From assembly GCA_031404015.1 (NCBI GenBank), contig JANNGT010000193.1, forward strand, positions 1 through 23,464: a stretch of 23,464 nt of DNA, given 5' to 3'. The position numbers and the translations under genes were made by a program. The notes beneath the pieces are model-generated. The model saw nothing but the letters and a program-made list of their open reading frames with translations, had not been told where the DNA came from and did not search any database. Source of the DNA: RPQJ01 sp031404015. GTDB taxonomy: Bacteria > Pseudomonadota > Gammaproteobacteria > Steroidobacterales > Steroidobacteraceae. Of this stretch, positions 15,593-22,835 are shown piece after piece. Each line of letters opens with the position of its first letter. Position 1 is the first letter of the stretch.

Positions 15593-16914
15593 CCGTTGCC
15601 CGCCTGTGCCAATGCGTCGAGGCGAACCGTCACGGCATTCGCGTGGGCATCGAGCGACTCGAGTTGCGCCAGCGTGCGCGCGGTGGGCCCCAGCGCGCGC
15701 AGTCCGTCTGGCGTGAGTTCCTGCACGGTTATGCGCTTGACGAAGTCGATGACGCTCAGGCCGCTGTAGGCCCGCGCGTGTCCATAGGTGGGCAGCACGT
15801 GATTCGTGCCGCTGCAGTAATCACCCATGGTTTCAGGTGTCCAGGCGCCGAGGAAAACAGACCCCGCATTACGCACTTGCGGCAGCAGATCGCGTGCGCC
15901 ACTGACCTGCAGGATCAGGTGTTCGGGCGCATAGCGATTCGAGACTTCCATCGCTGCGGCAATGCTCGGCACCACCAGCACGCGGCTCTCGGCGATGGCT
16001 TGTGCGGCGATGTCGCGACGAGGCAGGGCGGCAAGCTGTCGCGCCACTTCCGCGACGCAAGCCTCGGCGACCCTGCGCGACACGGTCACGAGCAAGACCT
16101 GCGCATCGACGCTGTGCTCCGCCTGCGCCAGCAGATCGGCCGCGACGAAGGCCGGTCGTGCGGATTCGTCTGCAATGACGAGCACTTCGGAAGGACCGGC
16201 CGGCATGTCGAGCGCGGCTCCGTCAGCGTCCTGCGCCACGATCTGCTTGGCCGCCGTGACCCAGGAATTGCCGGGCCCGAATATCTTGACCACTTTCGGG
16301 ATGGTCGCAGTGCCATACGCCATGGCTGCAACGGCTTGCGCCCCGCCCAGCTTGAAGACCTTGCGCACGCCGCAGAGCTTCGCCGCCATGAGCACCGCGG
16401 GATCCGCGGTGCCATCGGGCCGCGGGGGAGTGCACATCACGCGCACCGGGCAGCCGGCGATCCTGGCCGGGATTGCGAGCATCAAGGCGGTCGACGGCAG
16501 CGGCGCGGTGCCGGCCGGCACGTACAGGCCAACCGCTTCGAGCGGCACGGTGATGCGCTCACACACGACGCCCGGCGCGGTTTCGAAGCGCAGGGGCGGC
16601 ACGGTCTGCAACTCATGGAAGCGTGTGACGTTGTCGATGGCCCGAGCCAGCGCCGTCATCTGCTCCGTCGACAGCCTCGTTGCGGCGGCGGAGAATTCCT
16701 GGTCCGAGACGGCGAACGTCTCGAGTTGAACGCCATCGAGGCGCTTCGTGTAGTCGCGCAGCGCTTCGTCACCGCCACTCCGGACGTCGTCGACGATGCG
16801 CCGCGTACGCTCGAGCAAGCCCGCTGCGTCTCGCTGCGCGGGCCGGCGCAATACCGCAGCGCGACCTGCTTCGTCGAGCAAACTCCAATCGAGGATGTCG
16901 AGGGGGCTCTTCAT
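15589..16914 (-). CDS. hisD: Histidinol dehydrogenase
   Basis: A 441-aa zinc enzyme that oxidises histidinol to histidine in two NAD-dependent steps. Zinc ligands are recognisable: Q264 and H267 in AQAEHSVDAQ, D365 in GDYCSGTNH, and H424 in DAHANAV. The catalytic Glu-His pair is E331-H332 in RYAPEHL. The conserved AGPSEV segment is present. It is joined to hisG and hisC by ATGA overlaps. Confidence 0.97.
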   Translation of the reverse strand: MKSPLDILDWSLLDEAGRAAVLRRPAQRDAAGLLERTRRIVDDVRSGGDEALRDYTKRLDGVQLETFAVSDQEFSAAATRLSTEQMTALARAIDNVTRFHELQTVPPLRFETAPGVVCERITVPLEAVGLYVPAGTAPLPSTALMLAIPARIAGCPVRVMCTPPRPDGTADPAVLMAAKLCGVRKVFKLGGAQAVAAMAYGTATIPKVVKIFGPGNSWVTAAKQIVAQDADGAALDMPAGPSEVLVIADESARPAFVAADLLAQAEHSVDAQVLLVTVSRRVAEACVAEVARQLAALPRRDIAAQAIAESRVLVVPSIAAAMEVSNRYAPEHLILQVSGARDLLPQVRNAGSVFLGAWTPETMGDYCSGTNHVLPTYGHARAYSGLSVIDFVKRITVQELTPDGLRALGPTARTLAQLESLDAHANAVTVRLDALAQAGNG

Positions 16915-17810
16915 GCCAGCATCTTCTCCACGGGCAGCACCAGCACCGCGCTGGCGCCTGCGGCCTTGAGGCTTTCGAGCGTTTCCCAGAATACGGTTTC
17001 ACGGCAGACCGCATGCACGGCCACTTTGTCGCCGGTGCCGTCGAGCGGAATCACGGTGGGTGACTCGCTGCCCGGCAGCAGCTTCGCGATCTGCGGTAAT
17101 GCCGAGCGGGGCGCATGCAGCATGATGTACTTGCTCTCGCGCACTTGCTGTACGCCGTCGACGCGCACCAGCAGGCGCCTCACCCAGTCGGCCTTGACGT
17201 CCGGGAGCGCTACCGGCGTGCGCACCAGGCAGACCTGGCTTTCCAGCACGGTGGTGACTTCGCGCAGATGGTTTGCCGTGAGCGTCGAGCCCGTCGAAAC
17301 CAGGTCGCAGATGAGATCCGCACGACCGAGGCGCGGCGCGATCTCGACAGCGCCCGACAACGTGACGATCTCGGCAGTGATCGAGTTCTCGGCGAGAAAC
17401 CGGGCGAGCACGTGCGGGTAGGTGGTCGCGATGCGCTTGCCCGCGATGCTGGCGAGGCCGTCGAAAACGAAGCCATCGGGCACCGCAAGGGACAGGCGGC
17501 AACGACCGAAGTCGAGCTTCTGCAGCACTTCGATGCGCGGCGTCATGCCGCGCGCGAGCATGGCGAGCCGCTTTTCCTCCAGCACGTTGAGTCCGACGAG
17601 GCCGAGATCGCAGACGTCTTCCTGGACCAGGTCCGGGATGTCGTCGTCGCGCACGAACAGCACGTCGAGCGGCATGTTCTCGCCGTAGCACATCAGCTGG
17701 TCCTTGCCGCGGTTGAACTTCAGGCCGCAACGATGGAGCAGGTCGAGTGACTCGTCGGTCAGCCGTCCGGATTTCTGGACGGCGATGCGCAGGCGTTGCT
17801 GGCGATCCAT
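16911..17810 (-). CDS. hisG: ATP phosphoribosyltransferase, long form
   Basis: A 299-aa enzyme for the committed first step (ATP + PRPP). The length equals E. coli HisG, and the C-terminal ~80-residue ACT-like domain (PTVIPLDGTG to the end) indicates the long, self-sufficient form that is feedback-inhibited by histidine and needs no HisZ. Motifs include LRIAVQKSGRL, the YGENMPLDVLFVRDDDIP region, and the PRPP loop DLVSTGSTLTAN. ATG 17810 follows the yerC stop by 2 bp. The frame is open further upstream inside yerC, but homology starts at MDRQQRLRIA. Confidence 0.97.
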   Translation of the reverse strand: MDRQQRLRIAVQKSGRLTDESLDLLHRCGLKFNRGKDQLMCYGENMPLDVLFVRDDDIPDLVQEDVCDLGLVGLNVLEEKRLAMLARGMTPRIEVLQKLDFGRCRLSLAVPDGFVFDGLASIAGKRIATTYPHVLARFLAENSITAEIVTLSGAVEIAPRLGRADLICDLVSTGSTLTANHLREVTTVLESQVCLVRTPVALPDVKADWVRRLLVRVDGVQQVRESKYIMLHAPRSALPQIAKLLPGSESPTVIPLDGTGDKVAVHAVCRETVFWETLESLKAAGASAVLVLPVEKMLA

Positions 17811-17812
17811 GA

Positions 17813-18121
17813 TCAGCGTTCCCCAAGGCGGCGGGCCGCCAGTTGATAACCGCCGTTGCCGGCACCGAGGTAGCGGGCCACTCGCCCGATGGTCGTGACG
17901 CTGACGCCTGTCTGCTTTGCGATCTCGCGATAGGGCATGCCGGCCTGCAGCAGCCCGACCACGGTCCAGCGATCCGCCAGTGCCTGCAGCTCGGCCGGCG
18001 TGCAAAGGTCACGCAGGAAGTCGCGGCACTCGTCCACGCTCTTCAGGGTGAGCAGCGCCTGGCACAGCGCGCGTTCGGCGGCGGCTTCCTGGCGCGGCGA
18101 TATTCCACGGTGATTCTTCAC
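17813..18121 (-). CDS. YerC/TrpR-family DNA-binding protein, probable his operon regulator
   Basis: A 102-aa helical protein of the TrpR superfamily (YerC/YecD type). A typical helix-turn-helix covers about residues 62-86 (MPYREIAKQTGVSVTTIGRVARYL), preceded by LCTPAELQALADRW, as in TrpR. It starts at GTG 18121 and is the first gene of the his operon, 2 bp before hisG. A 26-bp palindrome with a CTAG core lies 21 bp upstream. TrpR itself recognises CTAG-containing half-sites, so I infer autoregulation and histidine-responsive repression of the operon. The ligand is not shown by sequence. Confidence 0.9.
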   Translation of the reverse strand: MKNHRGISPRQEAAAERALCQALLTLKSVDECRDFLRDLCTPAELQALADRWTVVGLLQAGMPYREIAKQTGVSVTTIGRVARYLGAGNGGYQLAARRLGER

Positions 18122-18141
18122 GGGGTCTCGATCGGCGGGGC

Positions 18142-18167
18142 GTATTAATGTGCTAGCACGTTAATAC
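18142..18167. promoter_or_regulatory. 26-bp palindromic operator upstream of yerC-his
   Basis: GTATTAATGTGCT followed by AGCACGTTAATAC: two 13-bp arms that are reverse complements except at one position, centred on a perfect GTGCTAGCAC. It lies 21 bp from the yerC GTG. On the minus strand, weak -10-like hexamers (ATTAAT) fall inside it, so a bound protein would block initiation. The CTAG core resembles TrpR half-sites, and the adjacent gene encodes a TrpR-type protein. Confidence 0.72.
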
Positions 18168-18436
18168 ATTGGAACAGCTCGTGCAAGTGCGTTGCTGGGC
18201 GCCTGGCTCGAAAGGGGAAGGCAGCCAGCGCCATCTTGTGCCCCCGGATCCGGACGTGCTCCGAAAGACGCCGTAAACCCATCCATGGGGGCTCCGGCCG
18301 CCGCGTCCATGCGGCGGACGGCTTTCGGAGCACGTCCGGACCCGGAGGCACTGCTGGCGCCGCAAGTTCGCCCTAGTCCGACCGAGCGCCCAGCAACGCA
18401 TGTGCCGAACCGTTCCTTGCGCTAACGTGCTCTCAC
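18148..18436. repeat. Large imperfect inverted repeat between his and met operons
   Basis: The left arm (~18148-18267) and right arm (~18322-18436) are reverse complements with a few small indels. Perfect blocks are 18 bp (18250-18267 with 18322-18339), 14 bp (18189-18202 with 18386-18399) and 9 bp (AGCACGTTA at 18155-18163 with TAACGTGCT at 18423-18431). The 54-bp centre holds a further hairpin, CCGCCGC/GCGGCGG (18298-18304 with 18311-18317). It could extrude as a cruciform. The left end contains the his operator and the right end the met promoter. It encodes no protein. Confidence 0.8.
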
Positions 18437-18445
18437 ACCTAAACT
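18417..18445 (+). promoter_or_regulatory. Candidate met promoter
   Basis: TTGCGC (18417-18422), 17 bp, TAAACT (18440-18445). The boxes are only moderate matches, but the predicted start near 18452 falls exactly at the first base of the SAM-I aptamer. The spacer contains TAACGTGCT, a half copy of the his operator. Confidence 0.45.
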
Positions 18446-18453
18446 TCTCCCCG

Positions 18454-18565
18454 CTCATCGAGACCGGCTGAGGGAATGGCCCTTTGAAGCCGGGGCAACC
18501 ATCGGGCTCAACCCGCTCGAAATGGTGCCAACTCCTCGGAGACCTTGCGGTCGCCGGAAGATGAG
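18454..18565 (+). promoter_or_regulatory. SAM-I (S-box) riboswitch aptamer
   Basis: P1 is formed by CTCATC (18454-18459) and GATGAG (18560-18565). In order, the conserved S-box bases are GAGGGAATGGCCC, TTGAAGCC and GGCAACC (to 18500). P3 follows, with CGGG/CCCG, then GGTGCCAACTCC (18524-18535). P4 is GACC-TTGC-GGTC (18541-18552). These are the core SAM-I signatures. It binds S-adenosylmethionine and should switch off the downstream metX-metB genes when SAM is plentiful. The operon content supports the call. Confidence 0.93.
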
Positions 18566-18807
18566 TTGCAGCGAGGCTGCCCTGTTAGTCGTGAAACGAC
18601 CGGCGGGGGTGTTGGTCGCCGCAACCATCCTCTTGCGCGCGCAATCTCCAGGACGACCTCGACCAGCAAGGCCGGCCCGGGCCTCGGTTTCTCCGCGTGC
18701 CCAGAGTCAAGCAGCAGCAGGTCGAGCAACCCGTCGTGTCCTCGTCGTCTTCATCGTCAACTTCCAAACCAGCGATCCGTCCGGCGCCCAGCGTCGAGGG
18801 CGACATC
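18566..18807 (+). other. Leader / expression platform between SAM-I aptamer and acyltransferase gene
   Basis: About 240 nt. It contains a small hairpin, GTCGT-GAA-ACGAC (about 18588-18600), and a GC-rich self-complementary stretch, GGCCGGCCCGGGCC (about 18671-18684), followed only by a short U-rich patch. No classical terminator with a long U-run is seen, so control may be translational or Rho-dependent. The acyltransferase frame is open back to GTG 18697, encoding a Ser-rich segment, so part of this region may be coding. Confidence 0.5.
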
Positions 18808-19890
18808 GTGTTGAAGGCAGACGATGACGCCAACGTCGCGCTTGACGGCGCAGCGGATCCATCGTCGATGGATCCTGCTGCGGCACTGCGCCCTGTCGTA
18901 TTGCCGCAAGGGTACGCCTGCAAGGAAGACGTGCTCGTGCTGGACCAGCAGCCGTTCCCGCTGCATTACGGCGGCGAACTGCCCCGCGTCGAGATCGCGT
19001 ACAGGCTCGCAGGCTGCGCGGGCGCGCCCGTAGTCGCAGTGCTGGGCGGGATCTCGGCCGGTCGCAACGTCTTCAAGGTGCGTGACGGAGTAGCGGGCTG
19101 GTGGGACGAAATTGCCGGGCCCGGCAAGGCGCTCGACACGGACCGATTCCAGGTTCTGGGCATCGACTTTCTCGGTGGCAGCCACCGCACGACGGGACCG
19201 GGACACGGCGACGTGTTTCCGAGCGTCAGTGCGCACGACCAGGCGACGTGCCTGCTGGCCGTCATGGATCACCTGGAGATCGCGCGACTGCACGGCTGCA
19301 TCGGCGCATCGTATGGCGGAATGGTCACGTTGGTGATGGGCGCCAAGCATCCGGGGCGCCTGACGCACGGTATCGTCGTCAGCGCGGCCCATCGCACGCA
19401 TCCGATGTCCACCGCGTGGCGCAGCGTGCAGCGCAATTTCGTGCGCTACGCGATCAGCCATGGCGAAGGCGAGCAGGGCCTTGCGCTGGCTCGTTCGCTG
19501 GCGATGACCACCTATCGCTCGATCCGCGAATTCGAAGACCGGTTTCCCGGCGAAGCCACGCGCATTGGCGACGGGCGTTTCGTATTCCCCGTGGAGGCAT
19601 ACATCATCGCGCGCGGCGAGGCGTACTCCAGGACCTATCGTCCCGAGGCGTTCGTGTGCCTGTCCGAGTCCATCGACCTGCATCGCATCGAGCCGGAATC
19701 GGTCGTCGTGCCGATGACCCTGGTCGCCGTATTGGAGGACCAGCTCGTGCCGGTGGCGGACATGCGCACCCTGCGCGACCGGTTCGGCGGTAACTGCCAG
19801 CTGATCGAGATCAGCTCCATGTATGGCCACGACGCGTTCTTCAAGGAAGCGGACGTGCTGCGCGACGTTTTCTACCGCACACTCGAATAG
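18808..19890 (+). CDS. metX: MetX-type homoserine O-acyltransferase (succinyl or acetyl)
   Basis: An alpha/beta-hydrolase-fold enzyme that acylates homoserine for methionine synthesis. The nucleophile elbow is GASYGGMV (S168), with the other triad members D311 (LEDQLVP) and H341 (MYGHDAFFKE). GGISAGRNVF and the DTDRFQVLGIDFLGG segment are family-typical. The acyl donor cannot be fixed by eye; Xanthomonadales MetX proteins are often succinyltransferases. I prefer GTG 18808, with GAGGG seven bases upstream (360 aa). The frame also allows GTG 18697 (397 aa, adding a Ser-rich N-terminus with no good Shine-Dalgarno sequence) or ATG 18868. It is under a SAM-I riboswitch and followed by metB. Confidence 0.87.
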   Translation: MLKADDDANVALDGAADPSSMDPAAALRPVVLPQGYACKEDVLVLDQQPFPLHYGGELPRVEIAYRLAGCAGAPVVAVLGGISAGRNVFKVRDGVAGWWDEIAGPGKALDTDRFQVLGIDFLGGSHRTTGPGHGDVFPSVSAHDQATCLLAVMDHLEIARLHGCIGASYGGMVTLVMGAKHPGRLTHGIVVSAAHRTHPMSTAWRSVQRNFVRYAISHGEGEQGLALARSLAMTTYRSIREFEDRFPGEATRIGDGRFVFPVEAYIIARGEAYSRTYRPEAFVCLSESIDLHRIEPESVVVPMTLVAVLEDQLVPVADMRTLRDRFGGNCQLIEISSMYGHDAFFKEADVLRDVFYRTLE

Positions 19891-19911
19891 CCCTGATCCC
19901 AGAGCGACGCC

Positions 19912-21081
19912 TTGAGCAAGCAAGACAGCATCAAGACCCGCACCGTGCGTGCCGCCCTCGAGACGGACACGCAGCACGGCGCGGTTGTGCCCCCCATCCA
20001 CCTCACGTCGACGTTCTCGTTCAGCGGCTTCGGCCAGAAGCGCGAATACGACTACTCGCGCTCGGGCAATCCCACGCGCGATGCCCTGGGTGGCGCGTTG
20101 GCGGAACTGGAAGGGGGCGTCGGTGCAGTGGTGACCGCCACGGGAATGGGCGCGGTCTCGCTCGTCACCCAGTTGTTCAAGCCAGCGCAGGTCGCGGTGG
20201 TCCCGCACGATTGCTATGGCGGCACGTATCGACTGTTCAACGCGCTGCACCTGCGCGGGGCCCTGCAGGTCCAGTTCGTCGACTTCCAGGACGAACTGGT
20301 TTTGCGGGCTGCGCTCGAAGCCAAACCCGCGCTGGTCTGGATCGAGACGCCGAGCAACCCCTTGCTGCGCATCACGGACGTGGCCGCGGTGGCCAGTCGT
20401 GCCAAGGCGGCTGGTGCGCTCGTTGTCGCCGACAATACGTTCCTGTCGCCGGTCTGGCAGCAGCCGCTGGCGCTCGGCGCGGACCTCGTCATCCATTCGA
20501 CCACCAAGTACCTGAATGGCCACAGCGACGTCGTGGGCGGTGTCGTCATCGCAGCGACCGCCGAACTGCACGAGCAGGTGAAGTGGTGGGGTAACTGCAT
20601 CGGAGTGACCGGGTCGCCGTTCGACAGCTTCCTCACGCTGCGAGGCTTGCGCACATTGCACGCGCGGATGCGCGCGCACGGTGACAACGCAGGACGCATC
20701 GCTGAGGCACTCGTGCAACACAAGGCCGTGGCGCGCGTGTACTACCCGGGCCTCCCGAGTCATCCCGGCCACGAAATCGCCAGGCGTCAGCAGCAGGGCT
20801 ACGGTGCGATGGTGAGCTTCGAGTTGGCCGGCGGCGTCGAGAACGTCAAGGCGTTGCTCTCGAACATGGAATTGTTTTCGCTGGCGGAATCACTGGGGGG
20901 CGTTGAGAGCCTGGTCGCGCATCCCGCCAGCATGACGCATGCCGCGATGGACGAAGCCGCCCAGGCCCGCGCTGGCATCTCCGCGACGCTCGTGCGCATG
21001 TCGATCGGGATCGAGGAAGCAGACGACTTGATTCGCGACCTGACGCACGGCCTGGATGCCGCGGCGCGCCTGGGCCCGTAG
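19912..21081 (+). CDS. metB: Cystathionine gamma-synthase
   Basis: A 389-aa PLP enzyme of the Cys/Met metabolism family that joins O-acyl-homoserine to cysteine. The PLP lysine is K199 in HSTTKYLNGHSDVVGG. Other conserved parts are YDYSRSGNPTRDAL, the GMGAVSLV loop, the PHDCYGGTYRLF segment, WIETPSNPLL, and SLGGVESLVAHPASMTH. It is 21 bp after the metX stop and starts at TTG 19912. The substrate matches its neighbour's product. Cystathionine gamma-lyase or O-acylhomoserine sulfhydrylase are close relatives, but the context and the GDNAGRIAEAL-type region favour MetB. Confidence 0.92.
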   Translation: MSKQDSIKTRTVRAALETDTQHGAVVPPIHLTSTFSFSGFGQKREYDYSRSGNPTRDALGGALAELEGGVGAVVTATGMGAVSLVTQLFKPAQVAVVPHDCYGGTYRLFNALHLRGALQVQFVDFQDELVLRAALEAKPALVWIETPSNPLLRITDVAAVASRAKAAGALVVADNTFLSPVWQQPLALGADLVIHSTTKYLNGHSDVVGGVVIAATAELHEQVKWWGNCIGVTGSPFDSFLTLRGLRTLHARMRAHGDNAGRIAEALVQHKAVARVYYPGLPSHPGHEIARRQQQGYGAMVSFELAGGVENVKALLSNMELFSLAESLGGVESLVAHPASMTHAAMDEAAQARAGISATLVRMSIGIEEADDLIRDLTHGLDAAARLGP

Positions 21082-21094
21082 ATTCTGGCTTCGT

Positions 21095-21126
21095 AAAAAA
21101 GAAGGCCGGCATTTCTGCCGGCCTTC
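21095..21126 (-). terminator. Strong intrinsic terminator, leftward
   Basis: A perfect 10-bp stem (GAAGGCCGGC with GCCGGCCTTC, 21101-21126) with a 6-nt loop, directly followed on the minus strand by six T residues. On the plus strand it is preceded by six A and followed by GGGGG, so it is a poor terminator for metB. It therefore ends a leftward transcript. Confidence 0.85.
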
Positions 21127-21240
21127 GGGGGACCCGAGCTGCCTCAATCCGTGAGACAAAGACTAACCCGACTCAAGTCCGCACCACTCGGAGATTCGAT
21201 CTGCAAACCGGGGAGCAGGGGCGCCAGGCCGTCTGCGGAC
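21095..21240 (-). ncRNA. Candidate small RNA of ~145 nt
   Basis: On the minus strand, TATACT (21250-21245) is a good -10 box. Its -35 is weak: TGGACT with a 19-bp spacer. The predicted 5' end (~21240) begins GTCCGCA, which pairs perfectly with TGCGGAC of the same strand (21183-21177), closing a ~50-nt loop that contains a C-rich CCCCTGCTCCCC stretch. The transcript would end at the strong terminator at 21095. No protein frame with a start fits. I do not recognise the family. The alternative is a 3' UTR of whatever reads in from the right. Confidence 0.38.
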
Positions 21241-21323
21241 GCGCAGTATAGCGCCGAAAATCCGGTCGGAGTCCAGCGCAAAAGGGCTGTTTTTCTACTG
21301 TAATGCGGGTTCTAAACCTGAGC

Positions 21324-21352
21324 TTGACAGTTTCTGTGGATAACTTTCTAAG
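21324..21352 (+). promoter_or_regulatory. AT-rich promoter-like site with a consensus DnaA box
   Basis: TTGACA (21324-21329), 17 bp, TCTAAG (21347-21352). The spacer holds TGTGGATAA (21335-21343), the exact complement of the DnaA box TTATCCACA. The surrounding ~70 bp are much more AT-rich than the rest of the window. Rightward it faces into the antisense of the leuB fragment, so its proper target gene is missing or lies across a junction. Confidence 0.4.
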
Positions 21353-21370
21353 TTATTGAAATATATAGAT

Positions 21371-21673
21371 TCATGCCAGGCGATTTATGACGGCCGAACC
21401 GGCCTCGTGGCTGCCGATGGACGCTTGACCCGGCTGGACGATGTCCGCCGTGCGCACGCCCGCGCTTACGGCGGCCTCGACCGCTGCCTCGACGGCGACC
21501 GCCTCGGCTTCGAGTCCCAGCGAATACCTGAGCAGCATGGCCGCGCTCAGTATCGTGCCGTACGGATTAGCGATGCCCCGGCCCGCGATGTCGGGTGCCG
21601 AACCGTGAATCGGCTCATACAGACCATTGGTGCCTTCGCCCAACGCGCGTTTTGCGCCCAAGACCACCGGCAC
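21371..21673 (-). pseudogene. leuB: 3-isopropylmalate dehydrogenase, C-terminal fragment
   Basis: The last ~90 residues of LeuB: ALGEGTNGLYEPIHGSAPD, then IAGRGIANPYGTILSAAMLLRYSLGLEA and the tail GVRTADIVQPG. This is normally preceded by ~260 residues holding the catalytic and NAD-binding parts. LeuB homology stops upstream of about 21646. From there the sequence becomes the 3' end of ftsA in another frame, with a leuB-frame stop codon close by. The fragment cannot make an active enzyme. It is either a deletion/rearrangement remnant or the product of an assembly join. Confidence 0.88.
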
Positions 21674-22835
21674 CAGCCGCTATCCGGCTCGCTCCGTACT
21701 GCGCCAAGCCAACCACCGTCGCGAAGCGCGGCGCTTCGACTGAGTCGGACAAGCCACTGAGGTTTTCCGAAGGCACGCCAACGCGAACGCCCGAACCAAA
21801 CACGTCCCCCGCGAGCTCGGCGCAACCCTGCATGGCCGCGGCACCGCCCGTCAGTACGACACCCGCGCTCAGCTTGCCCGAGTAGCCCGCGCGTCCGATC
21901 TCGCTCTGAACGAGGTCGAAGATTTCATCCATCCGCTGGTGAATGATGTGCGCCAACAACTCGCGCGGAATCTGCCGATCGCCCTGCGCCACAGTGCTCG
22001 GCAGCTGGATGACGTCGGCCGGGTCCACGAGCGGCTCGTACGCGCAACCGTAACGCTCCTTGAGTCGCTCTGCATCGCCCTGCGTGACGCCGAGTCCGTG
22101 CACGATGTCGCTCGTGACGTTGTTGCCACCGAACGCGATCGTGCCAAGGTGCCGGATCTTGCCCTCGTGGAAGAGGGCGAGGTCCGTGGTGCCGGCGCCC
22201 ATCTCGACCAGCGCGACGCCGAGCTCCTTCTCGTCTTCGGTCAGCGTCGCGAGCGCGCTCGCCAGTGGCTCAAGGACGAGTTCGCGTACGCTGTACCCCG
22301 CCCGCTCGACTGATTTACGGAGGTTCAGTGCCGGCGAACTGCCGATCGTGACGAGGTACATCTCCGTCTCGAGCCGCGTGCCCGACATGCCGATCGGATC
22401 CCGAATGCCGCCATTCTTGTCGACGGCGTACTCCTGTGGGATCGCGTGCAACAGCTCCCGCTCCGCTGGTATTGCCTGCGCCCGCGCGACTTCGTTGGCG
22501 CGTTCCACGTCCGACTTGCTGATCTCGTCCTGGCTCACCGCGACGATGCCTTTGCTGATCATCGCCTGGACGTGCTCACCCGCAATGCCGGAATACACTT
22601 CGCTCACCTGTACGCCCGACATGCGTTCCGCGTCCTGCATGGCTTTGCGGATGGAGCGGGTGGTCTCTTCGATGTCCGCGACGATACCGCGACGCATGCC
22701 TGTGGTGCGGGCCTGGCCCACTCCGAGAACCTTGACGATCGGGTTCTTGGGCAGATCGCCGACAACCTCGCCGATGATGGCGGTTGTCTTGGCGGAGCCG
22801 ATGTCCAACCCGGCAACGATGCGATCGGGGTTCAT
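21615..22835 (-). CDS. ftsA: Cell division protein FtsA, C-terminus replaced at a junction
   Basis: An actin-like ATPase that anchors FtsZ to the membrane and recruits the late divisome. The 406-aa frame shows the phosphate-1 motif GLDIGSAKTTAIIGE, the 1C subdomain (to about residue 165), phosphate-2 VEMGAGTTDLALF, and the adenosine motif VVLTGGAAAMQG. FtsA homology continues to about VVGLAQYGASR; the last ~20 residues then run into leuB DNA read out of frame and end in RKTRVGRRHQWSV. The amphipathic membrane-targeting helix expected at the end is missing, and ftsZ does not follow. ATG 22835 overlaps the ftsQ stop (ATGA). Confidence 0.93.
   Translation of the reverse strand: MNPDRIVAGLDIGSAKTTAIIGEVVGDLPKNPIVKVLGVGQARTTGMRRGIVADIEETTRSIRKAMQDAERMSGVQVSEVYSGIAGEHVQAMISKGIVAVSQDEISKSDVERANEVARAQAIPAERELLHAIPQEYAVDKNGGIRDPIGMSGTRLETEMYLVTIGSSPALNLRKSVERAGYSVRELVLEPLASALATLTEDEKELGVALVEMGAGTTDLALFHEGKIRHLGTIAFGGNNVTSDIVHGLGVTQGDAERLKERYGCAYEPLVDPADVIQLPSTVAQGDRQIPRELLAHIIHQRMDEIFDLVQSEIGRAGYSGKLSAGVVLTGGAAAMQGCAELAGDVFGSGVRVGVPSENLSGLSDSVEAPRFATVVGLAQYGASRIAAGAGGLGRKTRVGRRHQWSV

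Noticed and set aside
15457..17421. A 654-codon plus-strand frame across hisC-hisD-hisG
   Set aside because: It is a shadow of the conserved his genes. It spans several real genes, has low-complexity composition and lacks a Shine-Dalgarno sequence or family resemblance.
18122..18141. A histidine-rich leader peptide/attenuator before the his operon
   Set aside because: Only ~20 bp separate the palindrome from the yerC start, and no run of His codons is present. Control is more likely through the operator.
18757..20772. A 671-codon minus-strand frame opposite metX-metB
   Set aside because: Its composition is Arg/His/Gln-rich with no domain, and it opposes two genes with intact active sites.
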